Notes: generated by a model not told the origin, from the sequence alone. A DNA stretch of 44,733 nucleotides from JALYXS01 sp051003795 (GCA_051003795.1 JBPCKZ010000044.1:1-44733); one strand, 5' to 3'. Positions 25,451 through 35,298 are shown, counted from the stretch's first letter. Numbers and translations: made by a program.

Positions 25451-26746
25451 ATGACAGAGCCCATACCCACGGTAGTAATCGTGGGCAGGCCCAATGTCGG
25501 CAAGTCGACTCTCTTCAATCGCATTACCGGGCAAAGGCGTGCCATTGTCGGAGACGAGCCCGGTATCACTCGCGACCGTATTCACGGTACGGCCGAATAT
25601 CGAGGCCGCCATTTCGAAGTAATCGACACTGGCGGAATCGTCGTCCAGGAGGAGGATTACATCCCTAGTCAAATACTCAAGCAAGCCAATGTTGCGCTCG
25701 AGCGCGCCGCGCACATCGTTTTCCTTGTCGATGGCCGTGGCGAGATCACCGGCTCGGATCGCGATCTCGCGCAAATGTTGCTCCGCCTCGGCAAGCCCAT
25801 CTCGCTGGCGGTCAACAAAGCCGATACGGGCGCGAAGGACGACATCGCCCACGATTTCTATTCGCTCGGGGTCCGCGATCTTTTCCCGATCTCAGCCGAG
25901 CACAACCTGGGCATCGATCCGCTGCTCGCGCATGTAACTGAAAATTTTCCGGTCGTCCCGCAAGAGGAACCCGCCACGGCGATCCACGTTGCTATCGTCG
26001 GACGCCCGAACGTCGGCAAGTCGACTCTATTGAACGCGCTTACCGGAGAGGAGCGCTCGATCGTGTCGCCGGTCGCCGGCACCACGCGCGATTCGGTCGA
26101 TGAGCGCGTCAGCCGGAACGGCGTCGATTACCTGTTCGTCGATACCGCCGGCATCCGCCGTAAAGGCAAGACGACAGAGATGACGGAGAAGTTGAGCGTT
26201 GTGATGGCGCGCCGCAACATCCGCATGTCGCACGTCGTGCTGTTGGTGATGGACGCGAGCGAAGGGATCCTTGCCCTCGACAAGACAATCGCCGGCTACG
26301 CGCACGAAGGCGGGCGCGCGATCGTACTCTGCATCAATAAATGGGATCGAATTCCCGAAGGCCGCAAGCGCGCTTTCGAACGCGATCTCCGCGACGAAAT
26401 GAAATTCCTGGAATACGCGCCGGTAGTTTTCATTTCGGCTCTGGAAGGGACCGGCGTCAAGAAGCTATTCGAAGTAATCGAAAAGGTCTACGATTCCGCA
26501 TCGAAGCGTGTAACTACCGGCGAGCTCAACCGCTTCGTCGAATCCTTGCACTTCGAGGAACGCAAGATCAAATACATCACGCAATCGTCGATCCGGCCGC
26601 CCACATTTATTGTTTTCACCGACCGCGGCGGCCCGCTCTATTTCTCCCACGAGCGCCATCTCAGCAATCAAATCCGCAAACGGTTCGGTTTCGAAGGCAC
26701 CCCGGTGGTGGTTAAGACTCGCTCCGGCGAAGGCAAATCCAGCTAA
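25451..26746 (+). CDS. der: Der (EngA), double-GTPase ribosome-assembly factor
   Basis: A 431-residue protein with two tandem G domains, unique to Der. G1 motifs are GRPNVGKST near residue 11 and again near 184. The G3 motifs are DTGGIV and DTAGIRRKGK, and the G4 motifs NKAD and NKWD. A C-terminal KH-like domain (about 350-431; THFEERKIKY-type sequence, then PPTFIVFTDRGGPLYFSHER) completes it. Der acts in 50S subunit assembly and is generally essential. The start is ATG 25451. Flanking genes run on the opposite strand, so it is probably monocistronic. Confidence 0.97.
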   Translation: MTEPIPTVVIVGRPNVGKSTLFNRITGQRRAIVGDEPGITRDRIHGTAEYRGRHFEVIDTGGIVVQEEDYIPSQILKQANVALERAAHIVFLVDGRGEITGSDRDLAQMLLRLGKPISLAVNKADTGAKDDIAHDFYSLGVRDLFPISAEHNLGIDPLLAHVTENFPVVPQEEPATAIHVAIVGRPNVGKSTLLNALTGEERSIVSPVAGTTRDSVDERVSRNGVDYLFVDTAGIRRKGKTTEMTEKLSVVMARRNIRMSHVVLLVMDASEGILALDKTIAGYAHEGGRAIVLCINKWDRIPEGRKRAFERDLRDEMKFLEYAPVVFISALEGTGVKKLFEVIEKVYDSASKRVTTGELNRFVESLHFEERKIKYITQSSIRPPTFIVFTDRGGPLYFSHERHLSNQIRKRFGFEGTPVVVKTRSGEGKSS

Positions 26747-26955
26747 GATGCGGGCGGATTCCTGAAAAGCGGAACGATCCGGTTCTGGTTTGGGAGCGGC
26801 TCGAATCTCCTGGAGATCGGATCGCGGTAATACCACCGGCTTCTGAATCGCCGGGCATCGTCATAAGCCTGCCCGTTACATTCGACGCTCCACGAATCGG
26901 ACTGCCCGATCCCGCTCAGTACCCACGGGTTGGGTTGGCGTGTCTTGCACCGCAT
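26743..26955 (-). CDS. Doubtful 70-codon ORF in the der-permease gap
   Basis: This is the only open frame of note in the 283-bp gap after der. It encodes 70 residues with several Trp, Arg and Asp (SRWYYRDPISRRFEPLPNQN), and its stop overlaps the der stop. There is no signal peptide, no recognised domain and no clear ribosome site. It may be a small gene, a remnant or chance. The rest of the gap, to 27029, shows nothing else. Confidence 0.25.
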   Translation of the reverse strand: MRCKTRQPNPWVLSGIGQSDSWSVECNGQAYDDARRFRSRWYYRDPISRRFEPLPNQNRIVPLFRNPPAS

Positions 26956-27029
26956 GAACCAACGTAAGCGGGGAACTCCGATCCGGGAAGTTGGGAAAAT
27001 CCCTAGAGTATGGCAAACCAGACAGTACT

Positions 27030-28379
27030 CTAAACTCCAGCCGACCGCGCGGGCATTGAAATCAACGACGGCATAGGTACGGCAACCGGCTCCAACCCCG
27101 CCTTGGCCAGCACCACATAAACCAAAAACCCCGCGATAAAGCTATAAACCACTGCGGGCTGCGCGTACATCTTGATCGCATCCGGAACCGGCAGGAACGG
27201 CAAAATCCCCACCAGGAATCCAACCGCCCAAGCCCCGTATCCCGCCCAGTTGATCCCTTGCCTCGGCCCCGGCCATTTCTTCCTCGAAAGCAAATAATCC
27301 GCGGCCATCGCCCCGCAAATCGGACCGAATGAAGCTCCCACAATCGTGAAAAACCCAATCAAATTCGCCGCAACGCCCGTCACCGCCAAAACGATCGCGA
27401 CCGTAACTCCGGCCATTGTCGAAGAGATCCGCGGGACGCCGGGAATCATTGTCGAAAAGCTATTCCCCGCGATAAACGCGCAAAAACACGCTGGCGGAAT
27501 GGACGCGATCGTGAACAGGAAGAACATCACCGTGGCAAGGCCCCCGCCAATCGCGCCAATCACGCTCGGGTAGGTGAAATCCTTCAACCCCGGCATTAGT
27601 CCGTGCGCGCCCGCAACCGAAAGCAGCGGTAATCCCGCCGCATAGAGCACCGCAATCGCGATTCCGGCGAACCCGCCTGTCCGGACGTCGGCCTCATTCC
27701 GGCTATTCATCCCGAAGTCGGCCCCGGCGGCGCCCGCCGTGGCAAAAAATCCGACGATCGCCTGCACCAGCAGCGTAAACCCGATGAACGGAGCCGGATT
27801 CGCCGGCGCATAACTCGCGATCCCGCTCTTCACGTTGAACAGCACGATCAGAATCATCAGAAACGGAATCAGGTTGAGGAATAGCGAAAGTTTCGCGACG
27901 TATTGAATTCCCATCACGCCGATATAAGCCATCGCGTAGCCCCAAATAATTCCAATAACGATGAAGGGAAGACTACCCGGTCCGGCGGTCGAATGAAAGC
28001 CTTTCAGAATAAAATCGGCCGCGAAATACGTTCCGACCGCGAACCACCCAATCTGCAGCAGCCCCATCAGCAGCCCGGGCATGATGTAGCCTCCCTTGGC
28101 CCCGAAGGTCGAGCTGCCCACCACGTAGAGCGGGAACCCAGTCTTCATGCCCAGCATCGCCGGCACGTAATAGTAGAGGGCATAACAGAGAAGGCCCGCG
28201 ACAACTACCGCCGCCAGGCACAACCCAACCCCGGCGCGGCTCAGAGTGCCTTCCCCTAGGTTGGCGTAAAACGCGATCCAGAGAAAAATTCCGGCGTAGC
28301 TCGGCGCCGTATTCACATACCACGGCGCGCGATTTTTCAGAGGATTCGGAACGGCTTTCGATATGTAGTCCGGCAGCAT
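27030..28379 (-). CDS. NCS1-family permease (cytosine/purine/allantoin type)
   Basis: A 449-residue inner-membrane protein with about 12 hydrophobic segments. The N-terminal PLKNRAPWYVNTAPSYAGIFLWIAF is the conserved lead-in and first helix of nucleobase-cation symporters, and KTGFPLYVVGSSTFGAKGGYI is the family's second-helix region. NCS1 members import cytosine, purines, allantoin, hydantoins or thiamine precursors with a cation. No catabolic gene is adjacent to narrow the substrate. It is divergent from the second receptor gene with 83 bp between starts. Confidence 0.88.
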   Translation of the reverse strand: MLPDYISKAVPNPLKNRAPWYVNTAPSYAGIFLWIAFYANLGEGTLSRAGVGLCLAAVVVAGLLCYALYYYVPAMLGMKTGFPLYVVGSSTFGAKGGYIMPGLLMGLLQIGWFAVGTYFAADFILKGFHSTAGPGSLPFIVIGIIWGYAMAYIGVMGIQYVAKLSLFLNLIPFLMILIVLFNVKSGIASYAPANPAPFIGFTLLVQAIVGFFATAGAAGADFGMNSRNEADVRTGGFAGIAIAVLYAAGLPLLSVAGAHGLMPGLKDFTYPSVIGAIGGGLATVMFFLFTIASIPPACFCAFIAGNSFSTMIPGVPRISSTMAGVTVAIVLAVTGVAANLIGFFTIVGASFGPICGAMAADYLLSRKKWPGPRQGINWAGYGAWAVGFLVGILPFLPVPDAIKMYAQPAVVYSFIAGFLVYVVLAKAGLEPVAVPMPSLISMPARSAGV

Positions 28380-28386
28380 GGCCGCC

Positions 28387-28392
28387 AGTATA
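28387..28392 (-). promoter_or_regulatory. -10 element directly before the NCS1 permease
   Basis: On the minus strand TATACT (28392-28387) ends 7 nt before the ATG at 28379. The intervening bases are GC-rich with no Shine-Dalgarno sequence, again suggesting a leaderless message. No convincing -35 was found. Confidence 0.4.
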
Positions 28393-28402
28393 CTACGCGC
28401 TG

Positions 28403-28456
28403 TTGCGTCCCGCGTGCTTACTGTTATAAGCTACAGCCCAATCTCTTTCGAGGAGG
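28403..28456 (+). promoter_or_regulatory. Promoter and ribosome site of the second receptor
   Basis: TTGCGT (28403-28408), a 16-bp spacer and TATAAG (28425-28430), with the extended TG one base before it, form a good housekeeping promoter. GAGGAGG (28450-28456) is a strong ribosome site 6 nt before the GTG start at 28463. This conventional layout contrasts with the leaderless-looking genes nearby. Confidence 0.6.
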
Positions 28457-28462
28457 CAAGCC

Positions 28463-31400
28463 GTGTCACACCGCTTCACGCGTTTCATTCTTCTCCTTTT
28501 TGCGGGACTGATCTTTCATTCCGGCACTTGGGCCCAGGACGTTCGGGCAAAACTCACCGTCACCGTATCCGATCCCAGCGGAAAGGCGATCCCCAACGCG
28601 GATCTGGAATTGCGTAACGTGAGTACGGCCGAGGTTCTGCCCGCCAAGAGCAACGACGATGGGCTCCATTCCTTCCTCTTCCTCCAGCCCGGCGCCTATG
28701 AATTGACCGTCGCGGCGGCGGGCTTTAAGACGGCCAAACGCGAAAACATTATTCTCCAAACGTTTCAGGCGAGCGGCATCGACGTAAAGCTCGACGTTGG
28801 CGGCGTGTCGGAGAGCGTGACCGTTACGGCCGAGGCCGCTCTTCTGGCGACGGAATCGGCCAGCCGGGGCCAGGTCGTGAGCACCCAGATGGTTGCCGAC
28901 CTGCCAATCGCGAATAACAACCCCATGATGTTGGGGCAGACACTCGAGGGCGTTTACATGCGGCCTCTCGGGGCGTATACGCAGCCCTGGACGGTGACAT
29001 CGCAATACATGATCAACGGCGGCCTTATGTCGCTAAACGAATTCCAGCTCGACGGCGCGCCGAACAACCAGCAGCTTGGCGGCAATACCTACGGTTACAG
29101 CCCTCCCAACGAAGCGGTGCAGGAGTTCAGCATTCAGGCGAACAGCTACGACGCCCAGTTTGGAAGGACCGGCGGCGGTGTCATCAACGTTACCACAAAA
29201 TCCGGGACGTCTCAGTTCCATGGCGAGGGCTGGACCTATCTGCAACGCACCGGATGGAACGCCAACAGTTTTCAGAACAATGCCATCGGTTCCCAGCGGG
29301 CGCCCGGCCCTCTCACGCAATGGGGGCTGCAATTTTCGGGACCCGCTTACATACCGAAAATTATCCCGAAGAACGATAAATTTCAGATGTTCTATCTGTT
29401 CTCCTGGGACCACTACGACGAGTTGCTTCCGAATCCTCTGAACCTTTCCACTCCCAGCCCGGACATGAGGAATGGCGACTTCAGCCACCTGACGAACGCC
29501 AACGGCCAGCCGATCGTGATTTACGATCCCGCGAGCGGACACACCGACGCCGGCGGCAACTTTGTTCGCGACCGTTTTCCCGGAAACATGATTCCAGCGA
29601 ATCGAATCAGCCCGGTCGCGCGCGCGGTTGCCGCTCTCATGCCTTTACCCAACGTAAATACACAAGGTGTCCGGTATTCCACGCAGAACCTTCAATTTCC
29701 CGTCAACACGCACGACTGGACATTCTACAACTGGATGGCCAAGGTCGATTTCAACATCGGATCGAAATACCGGCTTTTTGTGCGACCCGCGAGCATGAAG
29801 TTCGACGAAGTGAGTAACTATAACGGGATTGTCGGGCCAGGCAAGCAAGGGGGCCAGTTCTCGCGCTTGAACGACGCATTGCTGGTGGATGGCGTGGCGA
29901 CGCTCAGCCCAACGCTGGTCGTCAATTTGCGCGCGAACTTCTCGCGATTCGTTCCCATCTGGCACAGTCCGGATAACCTTGGCTTCGATCTGACGAAACT
30001 CGGGTTACCCGCATCCCTCACTCCGCAACTGGAGCAGCCGGCCCTGTTTGGCCGCTGGGAATTTCAGCAGTATCTCGGCTTAGGACAGACCCTGAGCGCT
30101 AATTACACGAACACCTACAGCCTTCAGGGCAGCGTTACAAAGTTCGCCGGAGGACACAATCTGCGTGCCGGTGGGGATCTCCGCCGCACGCATTATCTCA
30201 ACTACGCTCCGGGGAACACTTTTTATTTCGACAGCTTGTCCGACTGGACGCGACGCGTTTGGAACGATCCCTCGTCGGAGGCCGACAGCGGCGATTCGTT
30301 CGCCTCTTTCCTTCTCGGGACGCCCTCCAACGGCTACGCCCAGAATATCGCGCAGCCTTTTTTCCGATCCTGGTATTTGGCGCCCTGGTTCCAGGACGAT
30401 TGGAAGGTCAACAAGCGCCTGACACTGAACTTCGGCCTGCGATGGGATTTGAACACTCCGCCGGACGAAAAGCACAATCGCGTGAACACCGGGTTCAATA
30501 CAAAGGCTCCGAATCCTATCGGCCAAATGATCCCCGCGGCGCAGCTGGCGCAATACCCGAATTTCGCGAACCTGACTGGCGCGATCCAGTTCGCCGGCGT
30601 GAACGGCAACGGCACGCGCGCGGCCGCGATCGATTACAAAACGATCCAGCCCCGTTTCGGAATGGCGTATCAGATTACGCCCAAGCTGATTTTTCGCGGA
30701 GGATACGGGATCTACTACACCAATTTCGAAAGCAACAACATTACGCAGACGCTCGGCTTCTCCAGTCAGACCACGCTGACGACTTCGCTCGACGGGGGGC
30801 AGACGCCAATTCAAGGTCTTCTATCGAATCCGTTCCCGGGCGGAGTCGCGCAGCCGTCCGGGTCCGCGCTGGGGCCGCTGACTTTCGCCGGTCAGTCGTT
30901 CACGTTCTGGAATCCGAACTACAAGTTGCCTCATGTGCATCAGTTCTCGGCCGGGTTCCAGTTTCAGGTCACGGCGAATTCGATCCTCGACGTTTCGTAT
31001 ATCGGCAGCCGGACCGTCGACGCTCAATCGAATCTAAATATCAACCTTCCGAGCTGGAGCTACGCGAGCCAGTGCGATGTCGCGGGAGGCGGTAAGCGTT
31101 CCATTTGCGACGCGCTCGGGACGAACCCCTTCAAAGGCATCGCTCCACTCCTGGGAACCAGCCTCGGTTCCTCCGCGACTTTGAGTCAGTTCAACTTACA
31201 TCGGCCTTATCCCGAGTTTGGCGATATTACGGAAGCCGGCGTCAACATCGGCAAAATCTGGTACAACGCGCTGCAGCTCAATTACAACCACCGCTTCAGC
31301 AAGGGCCTTACTCTGATTACGAGCTACGTTCGCTCGCGGCAGATCCAGCAAACCGGTTTCATGAATCAATATCTCCAGATCCCCCAACGCGGTCCGTATT

Positions 31401-32038
31401 CGTTCGACCATCCGAATGTGTTCAAGCTTGCCGCCGTGTACGAGCTGCCCTTTGGGAAGGGCCGGCAATTCGCGCTCGGGAACAACTGGCTACTCGATAC
31501 GGTGTTGGGCGGATGGCAGATCGCGCCATCGGTCTTCCTGCAAAATGGGGAACCCGCAACGCTGCCGGCGAATGCAATTCGCCTGCGGAATTCGGACGCC
31601 GGCGGCATAAACTGGAATCAAAATCAGGTCAAAGGGTGGGGGAATTGCGTTTTAAGCAAGGATGTAAACGGAAATACCGCGCCGCTGGCTTATAGTCTCA
31701 AGGCCGGATGCAGCGCGACGGACTTCTCCAGCTACGACTGGCTTCTGGTTCCCACGCTTCCGGGTCAGCAGGTTTCACCGAATAACTCCGGCGACCTGCG
31801 CATGAAGCCCTACATCGACTCGAACCTGGCAGTTTCGAAGGTCTTCCACATTCGGGAACGAGGAACGGTTCAGTTCCGGGCCCAAGCGACAAACGCTCTG
31901 AACCACTTCAACTATTTGACGGCGCGCTTCAACACGAATCCCACGGATTCGGCCTTCGGGACGAGTTTCCCTGCCCAAACACCAGGCCTGGACGCACCGG
32001 CACGCGTCATTCAACTCGGGTTGAAAGTACTCTGGTGA
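28463..32038 (+). CDS. Oar-like TonB-dependent receptor, probably for a glycan
   Basis: A 1191-residue protein from GTG 28463; MSHRFTRFILLLFAGLIFHS is the signal peptide, cleaved near WAQ. A carboxypeptidase-regulatory-like domain spans about 25-110 (VTVSDPSGKAIPNADLELRN, FLQPGAYELTVAAAGFKTA). The plug (about 120-240) contains YDAQFGRTGGGVINVTTKSG, and the barrel ends in the aromatic LKVLW. The following GH43-like reading frame starts inside its stop codon (GTGA at 32035-32038), so the receptor and a glycan-acting protein were once made together. That supports carbohydrate uptake or sensing, which is inference. It is a paralogue of the receptor at 2536 but distant in sequence. Confidence 0.92.
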   Translation: MSHRFTRFILLLFAGLIFHSGTWAQDVRAKLTVTVSDPSGKAIPNADLELRNVSTAEVLPAKSNDDGLHSFLFLQPGAYELTVAAAGFKTAKRENIILQTFQASGIDVKLDVGGVSESVTVTAEAALLATESASRGQVVSTQMVADLPIANNNPMMLGQTLEGVYMRPLGAYTQPWTVTSQYMINGGLMSLNEFQLDGAPNNQQLGGNTYGYSPPNEAVQEFSIQANSYDAQFGRTGGGVINVTTKSGTSQFHGEGWTYLQRTGWNANSFQNNAIGSQRAPGPLTQWGLQFSGPAYIPKIIPKNDKFQMFYLFSWDHYDELLPNPLNLSTPSPDMRNGDFSHLTNANGQPIVIYDPASGHTDAGGNFVRDRFPGNMIPANRISPVARAVAALMPLPNVNTQGVRYSTQNLQFPVNTHDWTFYNWMAKVDFNIGSKYRLFVRPASMKFDEVSNYNGIVGPGKQGGQFSRLNDALLVDGVATLSPTLVVNLRANFSRFVPIWHSPDNLGFDLTKLGLPASLTPQLEQPALFGRWEFQQYLGLGQTLSANYTNTYSLQGSVTKFAGGHNLRAGGDLRRTHYLNYAPGNTFYFDSLSDWTRRVWNDPSSEADSGDSFASFLLGTPSNGYAQNIAQPFFRSWYLAPWFQDDWKVNKRLTLNFGLRWDLNTPPDEKHNRVNTGFNTKAPNPIGQMIPAAQLAQYPNFANLTGAIQFAGVNGNGTRAAAIDYKTIQPRFGMAYQITPKLIFRGGYGIYYTNFESNNITQTLGFSSQTTLTTSLDGGQTPIQGLLSNPFPGGVAQPSGSALGPLTFAGQSFTFWNPNYKLPHVHQFSAGFQFQVTANSILDVSYIGSRTVDAQSNLNINLPSWSYASQCDVAGGGKRSICDALGTNPFKGIAPLLGTSLGSSATLSQFNLHRPYPEFGDITEAGVNIGKIWYNALQLNYNHRFSKGLTLITSYVRSRQIQQTGFMNQYLQIPQRGPYSFDHPNVFKLAAVYELPFGKGRQFALGNNWLLDTVLGGWQIAPSVFLQNGEPATLPANAIRLRNSDAGGINWNQNQVKGWGNCVLSKDVNGNTAPLAYSLKAGCSATDFSSYDWLLVPTLPGQQVSPNNSGDLRMKPYIDSNLAVSKVFHIRERGTVQFRAQATNALNHFNYLTARFNTNPTDSAFGTSFPAQTPGLDAPARVIQLGLKVLW

Positions 32039-32722
32039 AGAGTCCGGTGCAAACAGCCGTCGATCGGGTGATAGGACACAAATCCGCTTATCGGCCGGTT
32101 ATTACTATGCCGTCAGTCTGGACGGGACTCCATTGGAAACGGCTGAACGGCGGCAAGCGCGTCTTTGAAGACTACCGGGGCCACTCCGATATCCGCGTGG
32201 GTCACGATGGCAGATACTATCTCGTGGGGAACCGGAATGACAGCGCGCGCGAAATCAACTTTTGGGTTTCCGCGGACTTGATCCACTGGACCATGTACGC
32301 CGACTACACGCCCGGCTTACAAGAAGTCGAAAACCATCCACACCCCTTACAGCGTATCGGCGCTCCGAAGTTCTATCACGACAGGCTGACGTCTCAATAC
32401 ATCCTGATGTGGCACACGCCCAATGAGGAGGGGACGAAGACGGATCCCGAGCGGTACTGGGCAAGCCAACGCACGCTCTATGTACTTTCGAAAGATCTGA
32501 AGACTTTTTCCAGTCCGCCAAGGCGGCTGTTTTCCCTACGATTTCGCGACAATCGATGTTGGCGTGCGGCATGACGGCAGGCGTTACTACGCGCTGATTA
32601 AGGACGAGCGATACCCGACCCGCGAAGCCCCGACCGGAAAGACAATTCGCACCGATCTCCCGCTAGCGGTGCGACTTACTGGTGGCCGCCTTCGGAATCG
32701 AGAAATAGACGGCAGGCGTTAA
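32035..32722 (+). pseudogene. GH43-like glycosidase gene, frameshifted and truncated
   Basis: Frame one starts at GTG 32035 and reads DIRVGHDGRYYLVGNRND, INFWVSADLIHWTMYADYTP and GAPKFYHDRLTSQYILMWHT, a five-bladed-propeller pattern like GH43 and related families. At the TTTT run 32530-32533 one extra T shifts the frame: the stop of frame one comes at 32574, while frame two continues LFPYDFATIDVGVRHDGRRYYALIKDERYPT, to TAA 32720-32722. The last blades expected for the family are missing. The single T could be a sequencing error, but the early end and short N-terminus argue for a decayed gene. Its stop overlaps the convergent permease stop in TTAA. Confidence 0.75.
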
Positions 32723-34017
32723 CGCGGGTGGATTGGAAAATGCTCGATCGCCCGCGCGGTTCGCCTTTTCCTTGACGCGGCGATGAAGTACAAAACCACG
32801 CCCGCCGCCATAATTATCAGGCCGATGGACAACGCGCTCACGGGGCCGATCCGCTCATCCCGGTTCTTTATGAATGCCACAATCAGCAACGCGGCAGGTC
32901 CAATTCCAATGAGTATCGCGCCCCACAACCCGCCCGGAATCGTGAATGGCCGGCGCAGATCGGGTTCGCGCACGCGCAACACGGCCAACGCGGCAAACTC
33001 CAGAATGAGGCTTGCGCCGTAAAGCAGAATATCGAGCATTAACAGCCTGTCGAAGTTCAGCCCCAACGCGGCGGTCCACGCAATCCCGCAAACCACCAGC
33101 GATACCCACGGCACGCCATTCGGTAGCTCGCGCAGGAACACTCGGGGCGCGTAACCTTCTTGAGCCATGACTGGCGGCACACGTGAATAGGACATCGTCA
33201 GAGCGTTGACGCTCCCGAAAGCGCCGATCAGCGAACCGATCACGACCGCGATGCCAAGCGCCACGCCAAGTCCAGGCCCAGCCACCAAAGTAGCGATGCC
33301 GGCCCAACTTCCCGTGGCCCAATCGGCCGCGGGGATACCCGTGCGCCAAACCGCCCCGATGGGAATAACGTAAGAGAGGACGATTGCCGCGAGTGTCACC
33401 ATCATCACGCGCGGGTATGTTTTTTGCGGATTCTCGACTTCTCCCGCCACCGTCGAGGCGTTGTCCCATCCCATGTAATTCCACATCGCGACCATGACGC
33501 CCGAGAGTAAATCGCGATGAGCCGCGGCGTGGTTGCCGGCCGCAAGCTCCGTTCCCGCATGACGGAACAGAGCAAAAATGGCGATCAGAAGAAACGGAAT
33601 CAGCAGCACGACGCCCATCAATATCGCTCCGCCGCCCACGGGTCTCGCTCCCAGCGCGTTCCATGCGACGCAGGCGGCGATGACCAGCGCGCCAATCCAG
33701 ATCCCGTTGCTTCCCTGCGTGGCGGGCGGCCAGATTCTCCCCAACGAGAGGACAAACGCCGCCGGATACGCCGCCATATCGAACACGCTCGATGCCAGCG
33801 AGAGCCACGCTTCCTGAAATCCCCAGAACGGCCCCAACGCACGGTGCACCCAAACGTAAAATCCGCCTTCCGCGGGAATTGCCGCCGAGAGTTCTCCCAC
33901 CATAAGGGCCGTCGGCAAGCTCCAGATCAACGGGACAATCAACAGCGTGAGCAGCGCGATGCCGTATCCGGACTGCTGGACCAATTCTTCCAGGCCGTAC
34001 GCGCCGCCGGACACCAT
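32719..34017 (-). CDS. APC-superfamily amino-acid permease, possibly 5'-truncated
   Basis: A 432-residue membrane protein with about 11-12 helices. FMVSGGAYGLEELVQ, SLPTALMVGELSAAIPAEGG and FYVWVHRALGPFWGFQEAWL are hallmarks of APC transporters. The first usable start is ATG 34017, in the middle of the first helix. The frame continues upstream as TRKLRLIPLAAATYF, which looks like the missing start of that helix, up to a stop at 34075-34077, but it contains no ATG, GTG or TTG. Either a rare start such as ATC is used or the 5' end was lost when the gene came to lie 52 nt behind ftsZ. Substrate unknown. Confidence 0.85.
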   Translation of the reverse strand: MVSGGAYGLEELVQQSGYGIALLTLLIVPLIWSLPTALMVGELSAAIPAEGGFYVWVHRALGPFWGFQEAWLSLASSVFDMAAYPAAFVLSLGRIWPPATQGSNGIWIGALVIAACVAWNALGARPVGGGAILMGVVLLIPFLLIAIFALFRHAGTELAAGNHAAAHRDLLSGVMVAMWNYMGWDNASTVAGEVENPQKTYPRVMMVTLAAIVLSYVIPIGAVWRTGIPAADWATGSWAGIATLVAGPGLGVALGIAVVIGSLIGAFGSVNALTMSYSRVPPVMAQEGYAPRVFLRELPNGVPWVSLVVCGIAWTAALGLNFDRLLMLDILLYGASLILEFAALAVLRVREPDLRRPFTIPGGLWGAILIGIGPAALLIVAFIKNRDERIGPVSALSIGLIIMAAGVVLYFIAASRKRRTARAIEHFPIHPR

Positions 34018-34069
34018 GAAATAGGTGGCGGCGGCGAGCGGGATGAGTCTTAACTTGCGCGTTGAGATA

Positions 34070-35272
34070 CTAGTTCAGCAGCTTGGCCTGCCGCAGGTAT
34101 GCCGGGGTATCCAGATCGTCGTCGAACAGCACCGATGCGGCGGGTTCCGGCTGCTGCATGTCAAGAATCGGTTCGGGCGCGGGTGCCGGAATTTGCTCGG
34201 GAACGGGAAACCATTCATGCGAGGGCGGGGCCGCCGGTCTTGCGATGAAGACCTCTACGGGAGCGGCATGCCCGCGGAATCCGGTCGCGATTACGGTGAT
34301 TTTCACCGCATCCCCCATGGCGTCGTTGGCGATCACGCCGAAGTTGATCTGCGCCTCGTCGCAATCGGCGGCGTCGCGAATGATCGAGCACGCCTCGTTA
34401 AATTCATGCAGGCTGAGATTGCTCGATCCCGTGATGTTGATCAGAATACGGCGCGAGCCCCGGATCTTTGTGTCTTCGAGCAGCGGGCAATTGATCGCCT
34501 GCCGCGCGGCCTCGGCGGCGGCGTTTTCGCCTTTCGCGAAAGCCGTGCCCATCATGGCGTGGCCCATGCCGAGCATCGTCGCCCGGATGTCCGAGAAGTC
34601 GAGATTGATGAGACCGGGCGTCACGATGATGTCGCTGATGCCCTGCACCGCCTGGCGCAGAATGTCGTCGGCGAGGCGGAACGCCTGCGCCACGCTGGTC
34701 CCGCGCGGCGCGATCGCAAGCAACCGGTCGTTCGGTATCGTAATCAGAGTATCGACGGTGGCCGCGAGGTCGTCGGAGCTTCGATCCGCCGCTTTCATGC
34801 GTTTAACGCCTTCAAACCCAAATGGCTTGGTGACCACCGCGACTGTAAGGGCGTCCATCTCTTTCGCAAGCGAAGCAACCACCGGCGCCGCGCCCGCTCC
34901 GGTGCCGCCGCCCAATCCGGCCGTCACGAAGACCATATCCGCGCCGTGCAGCAGTTCGATAATGCGCTCGGTATCTTCGAGCGCCGCTTGACGGCCGATG
35001 TTCGGGTCGGAGCCGCAACCGAGCCCGTTCGTGATCTTGGAGCCGATCTGAATCTTGCTCGGAACGCGCGACGCCGCAAGCGCCTGCGCGTCCGTATTCA
35101 TGACGTGGAACTCGACCCCGTCAAGCCCTTCTTCCATCATTCGCGCCACGGCATTGCAGCCGCCGCCGCCCACGCCGAACACCTTAATCCGCGCGCCCTT
35201 TCGGGTCTCTTCCTGCAGTTCGTATTTCAGCGCGTCGTTACTCGCGCCGTTCCCCATGCTGATTAGCGACAT
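34070..35272 (-). CDS. ftsZ: Cell-division GTPase FtsZ
   Basis: A 400-residue tubulin homologue. ATG 35272 has GGGGAG upstream; the open frame extends 42 codons further but is basic and not FtsZ-like. The N-terminal IKVFGVGGGGCNAVARM, the tubulin signature GLGGGTGAGAAP and the synergy-loop region SDIIVTPGLINLDFSDI are intact. After a Pro-rich linker (about 330-385) the tail DDDLDTPAYLRQAKLLN is the conserved peptide that binds FtsA. It polymerises into the Z-ring at midcell. It is the last cell-division gene of the dcw cluster here. Confidence 0.98.
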   Translation of the reverse strand: MSLISMGNGASNDALKYELQEETRKGARIKVFGVGGGGCNAVARMMEEGLDGVEFHVMNTDAQALAASRVPSKIQIGSKITNGLGCGSDPNIGRQAALEDTERIIELLHGADMVFVTAGLGGGTGAGAAPVVASLAKEMDALTVAVVTKPFGFEGVKRMKAADRSSDDLAATVDTLITIPNDRLLAIAPRGTSVAQAFRLADDILRQAVQGISDIIVTPGLINLDFSDIRATMLGMGHAMMGTAFAKGENAAAEAARQAINCPLLEDTKIRGSRRILINITGSSNLSLHEFNEACSIIRDAADCDEAQINFGVIANDAMGDAVKITVIATGFRGHAAPVEVFIARPAAPPSHEWFPVPEQIPAPAPEPILDMQQPEPAASVLFDDDLDTPAYLRQAKLLN

Positions 35273-35298
35273 GACGATTCTCCCCTTTATCTTCGCGA

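Noticed and set aside
34025..35266. 413-codon open frame antisense to ftsZ
   Set aside because: A composition shadow of ftsZ with Arg-rich low-complexity sequence and no ribosome site.
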